From positions 1-7,738 of the forward strand of contig JAJZEJ010000820.1 of NCBI GenBank assembly GCA_021828635.1: a DNA stretch of 7,738 nucleotides, given 5' to 3'. The notes under the pieces are model-generated. The model saw nothing but the letters and a program-made list of their open reading frames with translations, was not told the origin of the DNA and made no database searches. Shown here in pieces: positions 1-6,105 of the stretch. How positions within the stretch are numbered: position 1 is the first letter of the stretch; each line of letters opens with the position of its first letter. The position numbers were made by a program, and so were the translations under genes. The DNA comes from Chloroflexota bacterium. Lineage in GTDB: Bacteria; Chloroflexota; Ktedonobacteria; Ktedonobacterales; Ktedonobacteraceae.

Positions 1-584
1 GCAGCAATACTGCTCGTCACTAATCCTGAAAGGGTGAGCAGCAAGATGATTGTCGGCAATACGCTATACTGGAACAGTTGGATATCTTGCGGGCGCATAT
101 TTTGCTCGTGCATTGTCACCAGAATAGGGCTATGACTGCCTTGTGCTTGATAGAATTGCGTAATGGCATCGGGTACAGCGCGACGCAAATCATTCGTGAA
201 GTCCAGATTCAGATTATTAGCTCGCACAATAATTGGTGAAGGATCATGTTGCTCCACGCGCTCAGTGAAATCGGCGGGGATAGTGATAATGGCGATCACC
301 TGCACATTGTTGAACAGGTGTTGCGCCTGCGTTGGTGTCGCATCGGTAATACGGAACACATCGGCTTGATGCAAAATCTGCGCCATTTGCTGACCCAACG
401 GGCGCTGGTCGAGTGTGACCAGCGCCACCGGACTGCGCCCGACGGCTGCTGCTCCAAGCGCCTGCACTAGCAAGAAAGCCAATGGCGGCATAATAGTAGC
501 GACAATATTGCGTCCGTTGCGCAACCAGACCGCCAGGTCTTTGCGAAAAATGGCCCAGATGGCACGCATAGTTGTACGAAACAT
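1..584 (-). CDS. ABC-2 type transporter permease, N-terminal part (runs off the left edge)
   Basis: This is the first 194 codons of a membrane subunit of an ABC-2 exporter; the rest lies outside the window. It starts at ATG 584-582 behind a GAGGG Shine-Dalgarno, 23 bp after the upstream permease's stop. The start MFRTTMRAIWAIFRKDL is the cytoplasmic coupling segment typical of ABC-2 permeases. TM1 spans about residues 26-48, a large extracytoplasmic domain about 49-171, and TM2 begins near 172. It is a clear paralog of the neighbouring permease: NNLNLDFTNDLRRAVP (residues 123-138) matches NNLNTDFTNDIRRAVP there, and the order of elements is the same. The two probably form a heterodimer with the ATPase at 1733-2716 (inference). 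The domain plan matches the YhhJ/YbhR-like ABC2_membrane_3 group. The substrate cannot be read from sequence; lipophilic drugs or lipids are usual for this group. No stop or frameshift is seen in the visible part. Confidence 0.9.
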   Translation of the reverse strand, partial: MFRTTMRAIWAIFRKDLAVWLRNGRNIVATIMPPLAFLLVQALGAAAVGRSPVALVTLDQRPLGQQMAQILHQADVFRITDATPTQAQHLFNNVQVIAIITIPADFTERVEQHDPSPIIVRANNLNLDFTNDLRRAVPDAITQFYQAQGSHSPILVTMHEQNMRPQDIQLFQYSVLPTIILLLTLSGLVTSSIA

Positions 585-607
585 ATTCTATTCCCTCTCA
601 AAGTCGG

Positions 608-1720
608 CTAGTTCGCAACCGTGCTGCGACGCAAAACTACAGCCGCCAGCACCACCAGCACCAGCGCATAGACTACCAATATCGCTGTGTTGCCCCACAG
701 ACCATAGGTATTCAGATCGAAGTTGTGGAAGGCGTGTTGCAGCAACACAATAGCGTAATAGACTGGGAAAATCTGCGCGAAGACCTGCACGATAGGTACA
801 TCAAATGAGAGCGGGCCAAACGCGCCACTGATGAAAAAGAGCGGAATGGTAGCTCCGAAGGCCAGACCCACGAATGCCATACGCTGTTTAATTATGGTAC
901 CAAGCAAGGTACCAAAGGCAATAAAAATCAACATCGTTAGCAGTGTGAAGGCGATGAGTTCGCCCCAATGTTGCGGATAGACGCCAACGATAAAGATTAA
1001 CACAGCCAGCACAACCACGATAGCAGCCAGGCTCATGATAAATGCGCCAAGCATCTTACCAACAACCACGGCCCAGCGACTGGCGGGCGAGAGCAATAAT
1101 TCTTTAATAGTAGCATTTTCCCACTCACGTGCCGTTCCCGTACCAGACTGTAACAAGCCTCCTATGACCAACGCGATGGCCAGAATAGAAACCGACAGAT
1201 AGGGAATATAACCGGTATCATGCGTATAAGAGTCGATCTCCTTCGGTGTGATCGTCACGACATGCGGAAATGCCTGTGCATAAAACTTGGTGATCGAGAA
1301 CGGCACAGCGCGGCGAATGTCGTTGGTAAAATCGGTATTCAGATTGTTGATCGTGACATCAACCTGCACAGGTTGCTTATGCTCGATACTCGTATCAAAG
1401 TTCGACGGAATGACGACAACAGCAACAATGTGGCCCTGCTCAATCAGTTGTTGCGCCTGTGAGAGGCTGGTTTTCTCTAGCACAAATGAATTCGCGTGCG
1501 CCATTGCGTTATAAAACTGCTGCGCGTATGGCCCCGTATCTTGCATTACCACGGCAGTCGGGGCCAAACCACCATTGATGACAAACAAGCTGAACAGGAT
1601 GAGAAAGTTGAGTGGGAGAAAGATGCTGACAATCGTAAATACGCGGTCGGCCAAGGCGCTGCGAATATCTTTTTTCATGCAAGCCCAGATGACGCGCAAG
1701 TCATAGTTAAGTCGTTCCAT
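608..1720 (-). CDS. ABC-2 type transporter permease (370 aa)
   Basis: A complete membrane subunit of an ABC-2 exporter, of the usual length for the family (about 370 aa). The ATG at 1720-1718 follows AGGAGA 8 bp upstream, and the frame begins 12 bp after the ATPase stop, so the two are probably translationally coupled. Predicted layout: TM1 about residues 27-49, an extracytoplasmic domain 50-172, TM2 173-192, then the cytoplasmic motif REWENATIKELLLSP (199-213 approximately), which is the coupling motif following TM2 in this family. TM3 is about 219-247, TM4 254-277, TM5 283-302 and TM6 345-364. The extracytoplasmic domain contains NNLNTDFTNDIRRAVP, nearly repeated in the next permease, so the pair arose by tandem duplication. 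It should work with the ATPase at 1733-2716 to expel an unknown substrate across the cytoplasmic membrane. Family assignment is firm; substrate is unknown. Confidence 0.94.
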   Translation of the reverse strand: MERLNYDLRVIWACMKKDIRSALADRVFTIVSIFLPLNFLILFSLFVINGGLAPTAVVMQDTGPYAQQFYNAMAHANSFVLEKTSLSQAQQLIEQGHIVAVVVIPSNFDTSIEHKQPVQVDVTINNLNTDFTNDIRRAVPFSITKFYAQAFPHVVTITPKEIDSYTHDTGYIPYLSVSILAIALVIGGLLQSGTGTAREWENATIKELLLSPASRWAVVVGKMLGAFIMSLAAIVVVLAVLIFIVGVYPQHWGELIAFTLLTMLIFIAFGTLLGTIIKQRMAFVGLAFGATIPLFFISGAFGPLSFDVPIVQVFAQIFPVYYAIVLLQHAFHNFDLNTYGLWGNTAILVVYALVLVVLAAVVLRRSTVAN

Positions 1721-1732
1721 GAAAGCCGTCTC

Positions 1733-2716
1733 CTAGTCGCGTAGCGCAGCGCCCGTCAAACGTATGAAAATCTCGTCTAGATCGGGTTCGCGCACCGTAA
1801 TATCGCGCAACTCGTTGTCCTGCGAGACAGTATTAATGATCTCCGGCACAACATTATATGTTCCCTGAGTCTTAATGGTTAAATGCTTCCCTTCTTGCTT
1901 GACCTCCTGCACACCCTGCAAGGCGCGGAGAGCATCATTAACATTGATGGGTCTGATCATCTCCAGTGTGATGATGCTACCGCCATAGGTCTGCTTGAGA
2001 TGCTGCGGTGTATTAACCGCGATGAGTTTGCCTCGGTCGATGATAGCCAGACGGTCACACAGGGCTTGCGCCTCCTCCAGATAGTTCGTCGTAATCAAGA
2101 CGGTCTTACCTTGCTCACGCAGCGTGAGAATATAGTCCCAGATAGCGCGGCGTGCCTGTACATCCACACCTAATGTTGGCTCGTCTAGATAGATCAGTTG
2201 AGGATCATGCAGCAACGCACGCCCTAACGCCAGACGACGTTTCATGCCACCAGAGAATGTGCCGACACGCGAATCTTTGCGCTCCAGCAACTGCACCAGT
2301 TCTAGCATGCGCGTGATGCGTTCTTTCTTCTCCTTACGTGGAATGCCAAAAATGTCGGCGTGGAAATCCATATTAACCCACGCGCTCAGTTCTTCGTACA
2401 ACGCCGTTTCCTGCGGCACCGCGCCGAGCAATTGACGTACTTTACGCGCATCGCGGCGTACATCATAGCCCAGCACGCGCACCGTTCCGCTCGTCGGCAC
2501 ACTCAAACCACTGATCATATTGATCGTGGTCGTTTTGCCTGACCCATTCGGTCCCAGCAAACCAAAGATTTCGCCCTGCTTGATCGTCAGCGAGAGATGG
2601 TCGATGGCCTTGAAATCGCCAAAGGTTTTACACAGTTCAACAATTTCAATAGCCGGTATAGTTATTGAGTCAGCTTGCCCACTCGTAGCACTGCTCACCA
2701 TATTTTCCATACTCAT
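1733..2716 (-). CDS. ABC-2 type exporter ATP-binding protein (327 aa)
   Basis: The nucleotide-binding subunit that powers the two downstream permeases. Visible motifs: Walker A GPNGSGKT (55-62), Q-loop Q102 in VPQETALYEEL, signature FSGGMKRR (154-161), Walker B LIYLDEP (174-180) with D178 and catalytic E179, and D-loop LGVD (182-185). The switch position after the D-loop reads TTNYLEEA, so N211 stands where most ABC ATPases have His. DrrA-like drug exporter ATPases also depart from His here (Gln). The C-terminal extension ends EPDLDEIFIRLTG, the usual tail of DrrA/CcmA-type exporters of 300-330 aa. Start ATG 2716-2714 is preferred over internal ATGs at codons 3 and 6, because AGAGAGGA lies about 12 bp upstream and would be too far from the others. 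It lies in an operon with the MarR regulator upstream and the permeases downstream. Confidence 0.95.
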   Translation of the reverse strand: MSMENMVSSATSGQADSITIPAIEIVELCKTFGDFKAIDHLSLTIKQGEIFGLLGPNGSGKTTTINMISGLSVPTSGTVRVLGYDVRRDARKVRQLLGAVPQETALYEELSAWVNMDFHADIFGIPRKEKKERITRMLELVQLLERKDSRVGTFSGGMKRRLALGRALLHDPQLIYLDEPTLGVDVQARRAIWDYILTLREQGKTVLITTNYLEEAQALCDRLAIIDRGKLIAVNTPQHLKQTYGGSIITLEMIRPINVNDALRALQGVQEVKQEGKHLTIKTQGTYNVVPEIINTVSQDNELRDITVREPDLDEIFIRLTGAALRD

Positions 2717-2735
2717 CAGGAATAACGTTCCTCTC

Positions 2736-2750
2736 TATCCAGTCTGGATA
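2736..2750 (-). other. small hairpin just upstream of the ATPase ribosome binding site
   Basis: A perfect inverted repeat TATCCA/TGGATA with a 3-base loop lies in the 53-bp gap between the regulator stop and the ATPase start. On the transcribed strand the right arm runs directly into the AGAGAGGA Shine-Dalgarno. It may set translation or RNA stability at this junction. It has no T-run and so is not a terminator. It could also be chance. Confidence 0.35.
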
Positions 2751-2769
2751 ACACATTCAAGTATAAAGA

Positions 2770-3288
2770 CTACTCTTTTGCTAGAAAGATAACCTCTTTT
2801 GGCAATAATCCAAAACGGTCTCCTACGCCATTGCCAGTTTTGGAGAGATTGACAACAATTTCTTGTAGCTTACGCAACAAGTCTCGTTGCTCTTCGGGAG
2901 AGAAGCTCTGCACCACACTTTCGTTAAGATCTCCTACCTCCACAATCAATTCCGGCATAATCGCCCGCCCCTCTTCTGTCAGATAGACCTTAACGACGCG
3001 ACGATCCTGCTTGTCATGGAGGCGCTCTACCAGTTTGCTCTGTTCCAGGCGCTTCACAATGCCTGTCACCGTTGGTGCATCAACGCCACGGCTATGGCTA
3101 ATCGCTCCAACCGTTAAGCCATCTTGCTCAAAGAGCAGTGACAATACACCCCACTGAGCAGGGGTAATCACGTATGGCTTGCCATGCTCCTCACAGTAGC
3201 GGCTCAGCACTTCAGCAAAGGCGTAAGCCACACAACGCTGCGTGTAAAAGAGCCAATAACCGATATTCTCTGTTGATGAGAAACTCAT
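2770..3288 (-). CDS. MarR-family transcriptional regulator (172 aa)
   Basis: A cytoplasmic winged-helix regulator, first gene of the MarR-ABC operon. N-terminal helices (about 8-35) and C-terminal helices (about 130-150) should form the dimer interface. The DNA-binding core is visible in order: ITPAQWGVLSLL (41-52), the helix-turn-helix with recognition helix around APTVTGIVKRLEQSKLVER (71-89), and the wing HDKQDRRVVKVYLTEEG (91-107), whose D...DRR...LTEEG pattern is the hallmark of MarR proteins. Length is slightly above the usual 140-160 aa because of a C-terminal tail. Cysteines are at 19 and 32; whether they sense oxidants is unknown. The ATG at 3288-3286 has only a weak AAGAAG Shine-Dalgarno. 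Given the palindromes over its own promoter and the exporter genes behind it, it most likely represses the operon until a ligand of the pump binds (inference from family precedent). Confidence 0.94.
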   Translation of the reverse strand: MSFSSTENIGYWLFYTQRCVAYAFAEVLSRYCEEHGKPYVITPAQWGVLSLLFEQDGLTVGAISHSRGVDAPTVTGIVKRLEQSKLVERLHDKQDRRVVKVYLTEEGRAIMPELIVEVGDLNESVVQSFSPEEQRDLLRKLQEIVVNLSKTGNGVGDRFGLLPKEVIFLAKE

Positions 3289-3303
3289 AATCTTCTTTGT
3301 CCA

Positions 3304-3343
3304 CTAAATAATAGTTGACTAATAATTAGCACGCTAAATATTA
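3304..3343 (-). promoter_or_regulatory. double operator, probable binding sites of the MarR regulator
   Basis: Two overlapping inverted repeats are visible. The first (3320-3343) has 11-bp arms TAATAATTAGC and GCTAAATATTA around AC, with 10 of 11 positions paired and a perfect TTAGC-AC-GCTAA core. The second (3304-3329) has 12-bp arms around TG, 10 of 12 paired, with core TAGT-TG-ACTA. Their centres are 15 bp apart and they share the perfect palindrome CTAATAATTAG (3319-3329). They cover the -10 box and the presumed start site of the regulator promoter, the classic place for a MarR-type autorepressor. Confidence 0.75.
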
Positions 3344-3368
3344 TAGTCGGGATATGTTTGTTCGTCAA
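3340..3368 (-). promoter_or_regulatory. housekeeping-type promoter of the MarR-ABC operon
   Basis: On the minus strand, TTGACG (3368-3363) and TATAAT (3345-3340) are separated by exactly 17 bp, which is 11 of 12 matches to the sigma70-type consensus with optimal spacing. The expected start is near 3333, giving a leader of about 45 nt before ATG 3288. Overlap with the inverted repeats predicts repression by the regulator encoded first in the operon. Confidence 0.8.
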
Positions 3369-3383
3369 GGGGATAGATAAATT

Positions 3384-3406
3384 GGTGGGACCGATCCCTA
3401 CATATA
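3384..3406 (-). repeat. partial or divergent copy of the TATATGTAG palindromic repeat
   Basis: Read on the minus strand it begins TATATGTAGGGA, close to the TATATGTAGTGA start of the 35-bp repeats at 3639 and 6413. It then carries its own small palindrome GGGATCGGTCCC. It faces the copy at 3639-3673 with TATATGTAG ends inward, the same geometry as the pair at 6413-6507. Membership rests on about 10-12 bases, so it is less sure than the other copies. Confidence 0.45.
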
Positions 3407-3497
3407 TCACAATCAACAAGAACTTACAACGGTGTCAGGCCACTGGAATCCTCTCGACCTCGCCACGTGCCATGACCATATATCTATTATCCATCTA

Positions 3498-3523
3498 TTA
3501 ATGCAATGTTAATCGAACATTAA
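3498..3523 (-). promoter_or_regulatory. TTAA array with 11-bp period (weak Pho-box-like sequence)
   Basis: TTAA occurs at 3498, 3509 and 3520, exactly 11 bp apart. On the minus strand the heptamers are TTAATGT, TTAACAT and TTAATAG, so the middle one is identical to the strong array at 5149-5177 and the others differ at two positions each. The sequence also contains an AATGTT/AACATT inverted repeat. It lies about 130 bp upstream of the MarR promoter and does not clearly belong to any gene. AT-rich chance is a real alternative. Confidence 0.3.
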
Positions 3524-3585
3524 AATTTATCCCAGGGGACAGGTAATCAGAACCTCACAGGAACAGTTTTAGCAAACAAGCAAAC

Positions 3586-3621
3586 TGGCGATGGGTATGA
3601 TATACACCATATCCATCGCCA
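3586..3621 (-). terminator. strong stem-loop downstream of the MFS gene, possible terminator
   Basis: A 14-bp stem with one G-T position (arms TGGCGATGGGTATG and CATATCCATCGCCA) and an 8-base loop lies 56 bp beyond the stop codon of the minus-strand transporter. On that strand it is followed by AGTTTGCTTGTTTGC, T-rich but not a clean T-run. A role in ending or stabilising the transporter mRNA is plausible; a Rho-independent terminator is not fully supported. Confidence 0.5.
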
Positions 3622-3638
3622 ATGCTATAGAAACATGT

Positions 3639-3673
3639 TATATGTAGTGACATCCCTTGTGGATGCTATACTA
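3639..3673 (+). repeat. 35-bp palindromic repeat, copy A
   Basis: It begins TATATGTAGTGACATCCCTT and continues GTGGATGCTATACTA, with CATCC/GGATG arms around a CTTGT loop. It matches copies at 6413-6447 (minus, 27 of 35) and 6473-6507 (plus, 27 of 35). It ends 4 bp from the stop codon of the MFS gene, the gene-end location common for REP-type elements. Confidence 0.7.
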
Positions 3674-3677
3674 CCTA

Positions 3678-5060
3678 TTAGTCACCAGCAACAGCGGATA
3701 CCGGTACTCTCACCATATATTGATCTTCCTTCGAGACCTCTTCTAATGACCTGCCAGCCGGTTCGGGCAAGAGCAACGTGAGACCGAAACCAACCAGAGC
3801 AAACACGAAGGTGATGTCCAATGTACCATTCAAGCCCAGTGTCGCCTCAATAATCGGGAAGAGGAAGACACCGATAAAAGCTCCAATCTTGGCAATGCCA
3901 GCCGAGAGACCATGCCCTGTTGTACGCAGATTAACGGGATAGAGTTCCGCCGATAACACGAAGGTGGTGGTATTTGGCCCAAATTCAGCAAAGAAGTAGC
4001 TGATGCCGTAAATGATGATAAATGGCACAATTTCTTTCGTGATACCAGGCAGAACACCAATCGCCAGGAAAGCCAGACCCATCAGCGCAAAGCCGATCAG
4101 TTGCAGACGCTTATGGCCGATGCGATCCATGAATAGGAAGGCCAGGATATAGCCAGGGACCGCCGCGATCAGGAAGATCAACAGCGTCATCAGCGTACTG
4201 GTAATCAGCGAGGCGCTGGGAGCCACAGCTTTGAGAATCAGCGGCGTCGAGATACTATTGCCATAGTAGGCATAGTCGAAGACGAACCACGTTCCGGCAG
4301 TGCCAACCAGTGTCAGGATATATTTGCTCAGACCAGCACGTACCTGTCCCTCACTCTTCACATCTACCGCAATTTTGCCATCGGTATACTCGCGCAACTG
4401 CGTTGCAGCTTGCTCAGTCTGACCTTTGACACGTGAGAGGTAGCGCGGCGACTCTGGCATTTTACGGCGCAGATAGATCACCGAGGCGGCTGGAATGGCA
4501 CCCAGGCCAAGCATGAGACGCCAGGCTAGATCATGCGGGATACCTGATAATAACAAGATCAACGCTACTAGCGGGCCAGCGACCAGACCGACGGCCTGCA
4601 TCGAGAAGACCATACCAACCAATTTGCCACGATCTTTTGTGTTGGCATATTCACTCATGATGACGGCAGACACGGGATAATCACCACCAATAGCGATACC
4701 CAGGATAAAGCGGAAGACGATCAGCCAGATAATGTTGGGCGAGAATGCGCTGGCAATAGCGGCCAACGCCATAATCGTCGCCTCTACACCATAAACCGAT
4801 TTGCGTCCGAACTTATCGGCAACCCATCCAAAGATGGTTGCGCCAATAAAAGCAGCCAGCAAAGCCGTTGAACCAACCAGACCGATCTCAAAGGCCGTTG
4901 GATGAAATTCATTTTTGATGAGTGCTAGTGCCACACCGATGATGAATAGGTCATAAGCATCTGTAAAAAAACCCATGCCAGCGACAAACATTGAGCGAAT
5001 ATGAAACTTGTCCAATGATGCGCTATTGAGGGCTTCCGACAAGTTTGTCGGCGTCTCCAT
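3678..5060 (-). CDS. MFS transporter, phosphate:H+ symporter (Pht1/PHO84-like) family (460 aa)
   Basis: A 12-TM major facilitator probably importing inorganic phosphate with protons. Family marks: GMGFFTDAYDLF (28-39) in TM1, MFS motif A GWVADKFGRKSVYG (78-91), the Pht1 signature GGDYPVSAVIMSEYAN (125-140), MPESPRYL (201-208) before the central loop, and FGPNTTTFVLSAELYP (360-375). From memory of the fungal PiPT structure, the phosphate-site residues Asp, Tyr and Gln in TM4-TM5 and Trp-x3-Asp in TM7 are matched by D127, Y128, Q155, W258 and D262, with the same internal spacings. The start is ATG 5060-5058, because AAGGAG sits 6 bp upstream; a GTG eight codons earlier (5084) has no such site and would place AAGGAG inside the gene. 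Three TTAACAT repeats upstream suggest control by phosphate limitation. The gene is single and divergent from the SIS gene. An organic substrate remains possible, as bacterial members are less studied. Confidence 0.9.
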   Translation of the reverse strand: METPTNLSEALNSASLDKFHIRSMFVAGMGFFTDAYDLFIIGVALALIKNEFHPTAFEIGLVGSTALLAAFIGATIFGWVADKFGRKSVYGVEATIMALAAIASAFSPNIIWLIVFRFILGIAIGGDYPVSAVIMSEYANTKDRGKLVGMVFSMQAVGLVAGPLVALILLLSGIPHDLAWRLMLGLGAIPAASVIYLRRKMPESPRYLSRVKGQTEQAATQLREYTDGKIAVDVKSEGQVRAGLSKYILTLVGTAGTWFVFDYAYYGNSISTPLILKAVAPSASLITSTLMTLLIFLIAAVPGYILAFLFMDRIGHKRLQLIGFALMGLAFLAIGVLPGITKEIVPFIIIYGISYFFAEFGPNTTTFVLSAELYPVNLRTTGHGLSAGIAKIGAFIGVFLFPIIEATLGLNGTLDITFVFALVGFGLTLLLPEPAGRSLEEVSKEDQYMVRVPVSAVAGD

Positions 5061-5113
5061 AAGATACTCCTTCCAGTTGTACACTTACTGCTCGGCTTAG
5101 TGTTATTCTTTGC

Positions 5114-5127
5114 CGCTATTGATAGCG
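5114..5127. promoter_or_regulatory. 14-bp palindrome in the leader of the MFS gene
   Basis: A perfect CGCTAT-TG-ATAGCG inverted repeat lies between the Pho-box-like array and ATG 5060. On the minus strand it overlaps TATCAA, a poor -10 candidate. It could be an operator or an RNA hairpin in the leader; no regulator is suggested by the sequence. Confidence 0.35.
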
Positions 5128-5148
5128 TACAACCAATGTTTTATCTTT

Positions 5149-5177
5149 ATGTTAACGTGATGTTAAATATATGTTAA
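5149..5177 (-). promoter_or_regulatory. Pho-box-like array: three TTAACAT repeats at 11-bp spacing
   Basis: On the minus strand TTAACAT occurs three times without mismatch (5177-5171, 5166-5160, 5155-5149), separated by 4-bp spacers ATAT and CACG, so each repeat is 11 bp from the next. Known Pho boxes have this form: 7-8 bp direct repeats at 11-bp spacing, with TTAACA in Bacillus PhoP sites and TTAAC-containing repeats in cyanobacteria. The array ends 88 bp upstream of the phosphate-type transporter's ATG. It could also act on the divergent SIS gene. A matching -10 is not clear; GATAAA (5145-5140) is the nearest candidate. Confidence 0.65.
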
Positions 5178-5300
5178 TGATCTATTATCATACACGTATG
5201 GATATAATTATTCCGCTTTAATAGAATCAGTTCATGGTATGCTTCATCTTGATAAGGCATTCTTTTGGACCAGAGCCAGCAATAGAGAGCGAATCCGGTA

Positions 5301-5306
5301 TATAAT
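5301..5306 (+). promoter_or_regulatory. -10 box candidate for the SIS-domain gene
   Basis: TATAAT lies 37 bp before the GTG start at 5344, giving a leader of about 30 nt. No good -35 hexamer occurs at 16-18 bp, so the promoter is either weak or activator-dependent. A second TATAAT at 5203-5208 is farther away and also lacks a -35. Confidence 0.4.
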
Positions 5307-5343
5307 CACTGCATGGATAATATTTGTACAAGAGGAGTACGCA

Positions 5344-6105
5344 GTGGATAATCAGGGACAACAGGCCATTGACCTGCAACAGTTCTGGCACGAGGCATCG
5401 ACTATTCTTGAGCGCGTGGTAACGAGCCAGGCAGAGGCTATCCGCCTGGCTGCCACACTCTGTGCTGAAAGTCTGGTCAACGACGGTGTGCTACACGCCT
5501 ATGGAACCGGTCACTCACGCGCCTTCGCAATGGAGTTAGCGGGACGCGCCGGAGGGCTGGTACCCGTCAACCGTATTGATCTGGCCGATCTGGCACTTTA
5601 CGCTGGCTGGTCGTTAGAGCGCGTCACGCAGGATGATATTGAGCGCGATCTAGCCGCCGGTGAACAGATACTCGCTTGTTATCGTATCGAGCCACATGAT
5701 TGCTTCATCATCTCCTCGCAATCTGGCATCAATGCCGCCGTGGTTGAGGTGGCACAACGCATCAAAGCGCATGGTCATGCACTCATCGCTGTCACCGCGC
5801 TTGACCACACGCAGCAAGCAACTCCACGCCATCCGTCAGGCAAGAAGCTCTACGAACTGGCTGATGTCATAATTGATAGCTGCTCGCCATTCGGCGATGC
5901 CCTCTTATCACTTCCCAATGGTGGCAAAGCCTGCGCCATCTCATCGCTAAGTGGAGCTTTAATTGGGCAGATGCTCACCGCCGAGATCATCAATGCGCTG
6001 CTCGCCAGAGGCATCGACCCTCCCGTCTATATCTCGTACAACGTCCCAGGTGGCATCGAACGCGGCGAACAATTGCGACAACAGTATCTCGGACGCATCC
6101 GCTAA
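5344..6105 (+). CDS. SIS-domain protein, UPF0309 / sugar isomerase type (253 aa)
   Basis: A cytoplasmic protein of the sugar isomerase (SIS) fold, which binds phosphosugars. In numbering from GTG 5344, an N-terminal helix (about 8-45) precedes the first strand and phosphate-binding turn AYGTGHSRAFAMELAGRAGG (52-71). The second SIS loop is IISSQSGIN (122-130), and then come SGKKLYELADVIIDS (165-179) and DPPVYISYNVPGG (225-237), typical of the UPF0309 group of about 240-250 aa. GTG 5344 is chosen because AGAGGAG (5331-5337) stands 6 bp before it. The longer frame from ATG 5239 would include the TATAAT promoter element and a non-homologous tail, and would give 288 aa. The gene is not in a sugar operon here: its neighbours are a phosphate-type transporter (divergent) and remnants. 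The exact reaction is unknown; isomerase, phosphosugar-binding or amino-sugar roles are all possible. Confidence 0.88.
   Translation: MDNQGQQAIDLQQFWHEASTILERVVTSQAEAIRLAATLCAESLVNDGVLHAYGTGHSRAFAMELAGRAGGLVPVNRIDLADLALYAGWSLERVTQDDIERDLAAGEQILACYRIEPHDCFIISSQSGINAAVVEVAQRIKAHGHALIAVTALDHTQQATPRHPSGKKLYELADVIIDSCSPFGDALLSLPNGGKACAISSLSGALIGQMLTAEIINALLARGIDPPVYISYNVPGGIERGEQLRQQYLGRIR

Larger units (their letters stand above)
3289..3677. other. intergenic region between the MarR operon and the phosphate-type transporter gene
   Basis: 389 bp without a credible gene. It holds the MarR operator and promoter at its left end, then a short repeat copy (3384-3406), a TTAA array with 11-bp period (3498-3523), a strong stem-loop (3586-3621) and a 35-bp palindromic repeat (3639-3673) next to the transporter stop codon. 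Short frames here have no ribosome binding site or recognisable content. Apart from these elements nothing else was seen. Confidence 0.7.

Noticed and set aside
163..808. Several plus-strand open frames of 60-110 codons opposite the permeases.
   Set aside because: They are antisense to two paralogous permeases with conserved protein motifs and have no ribosome binding sites or recognisable content.
3461..3473. The 12-mer ATGGCACGTGGC occurs here (minus strand, start of a 12-codon frame) and again at 6756-6767 (plus strand, start of a 7-codon frame).
   Set aside because: The two tiny frames share only the first four codons, neither has a convincing Shine-Dalgarno in both places, and the half-palindromic 12-mer can recur by chance. 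No feature was called.
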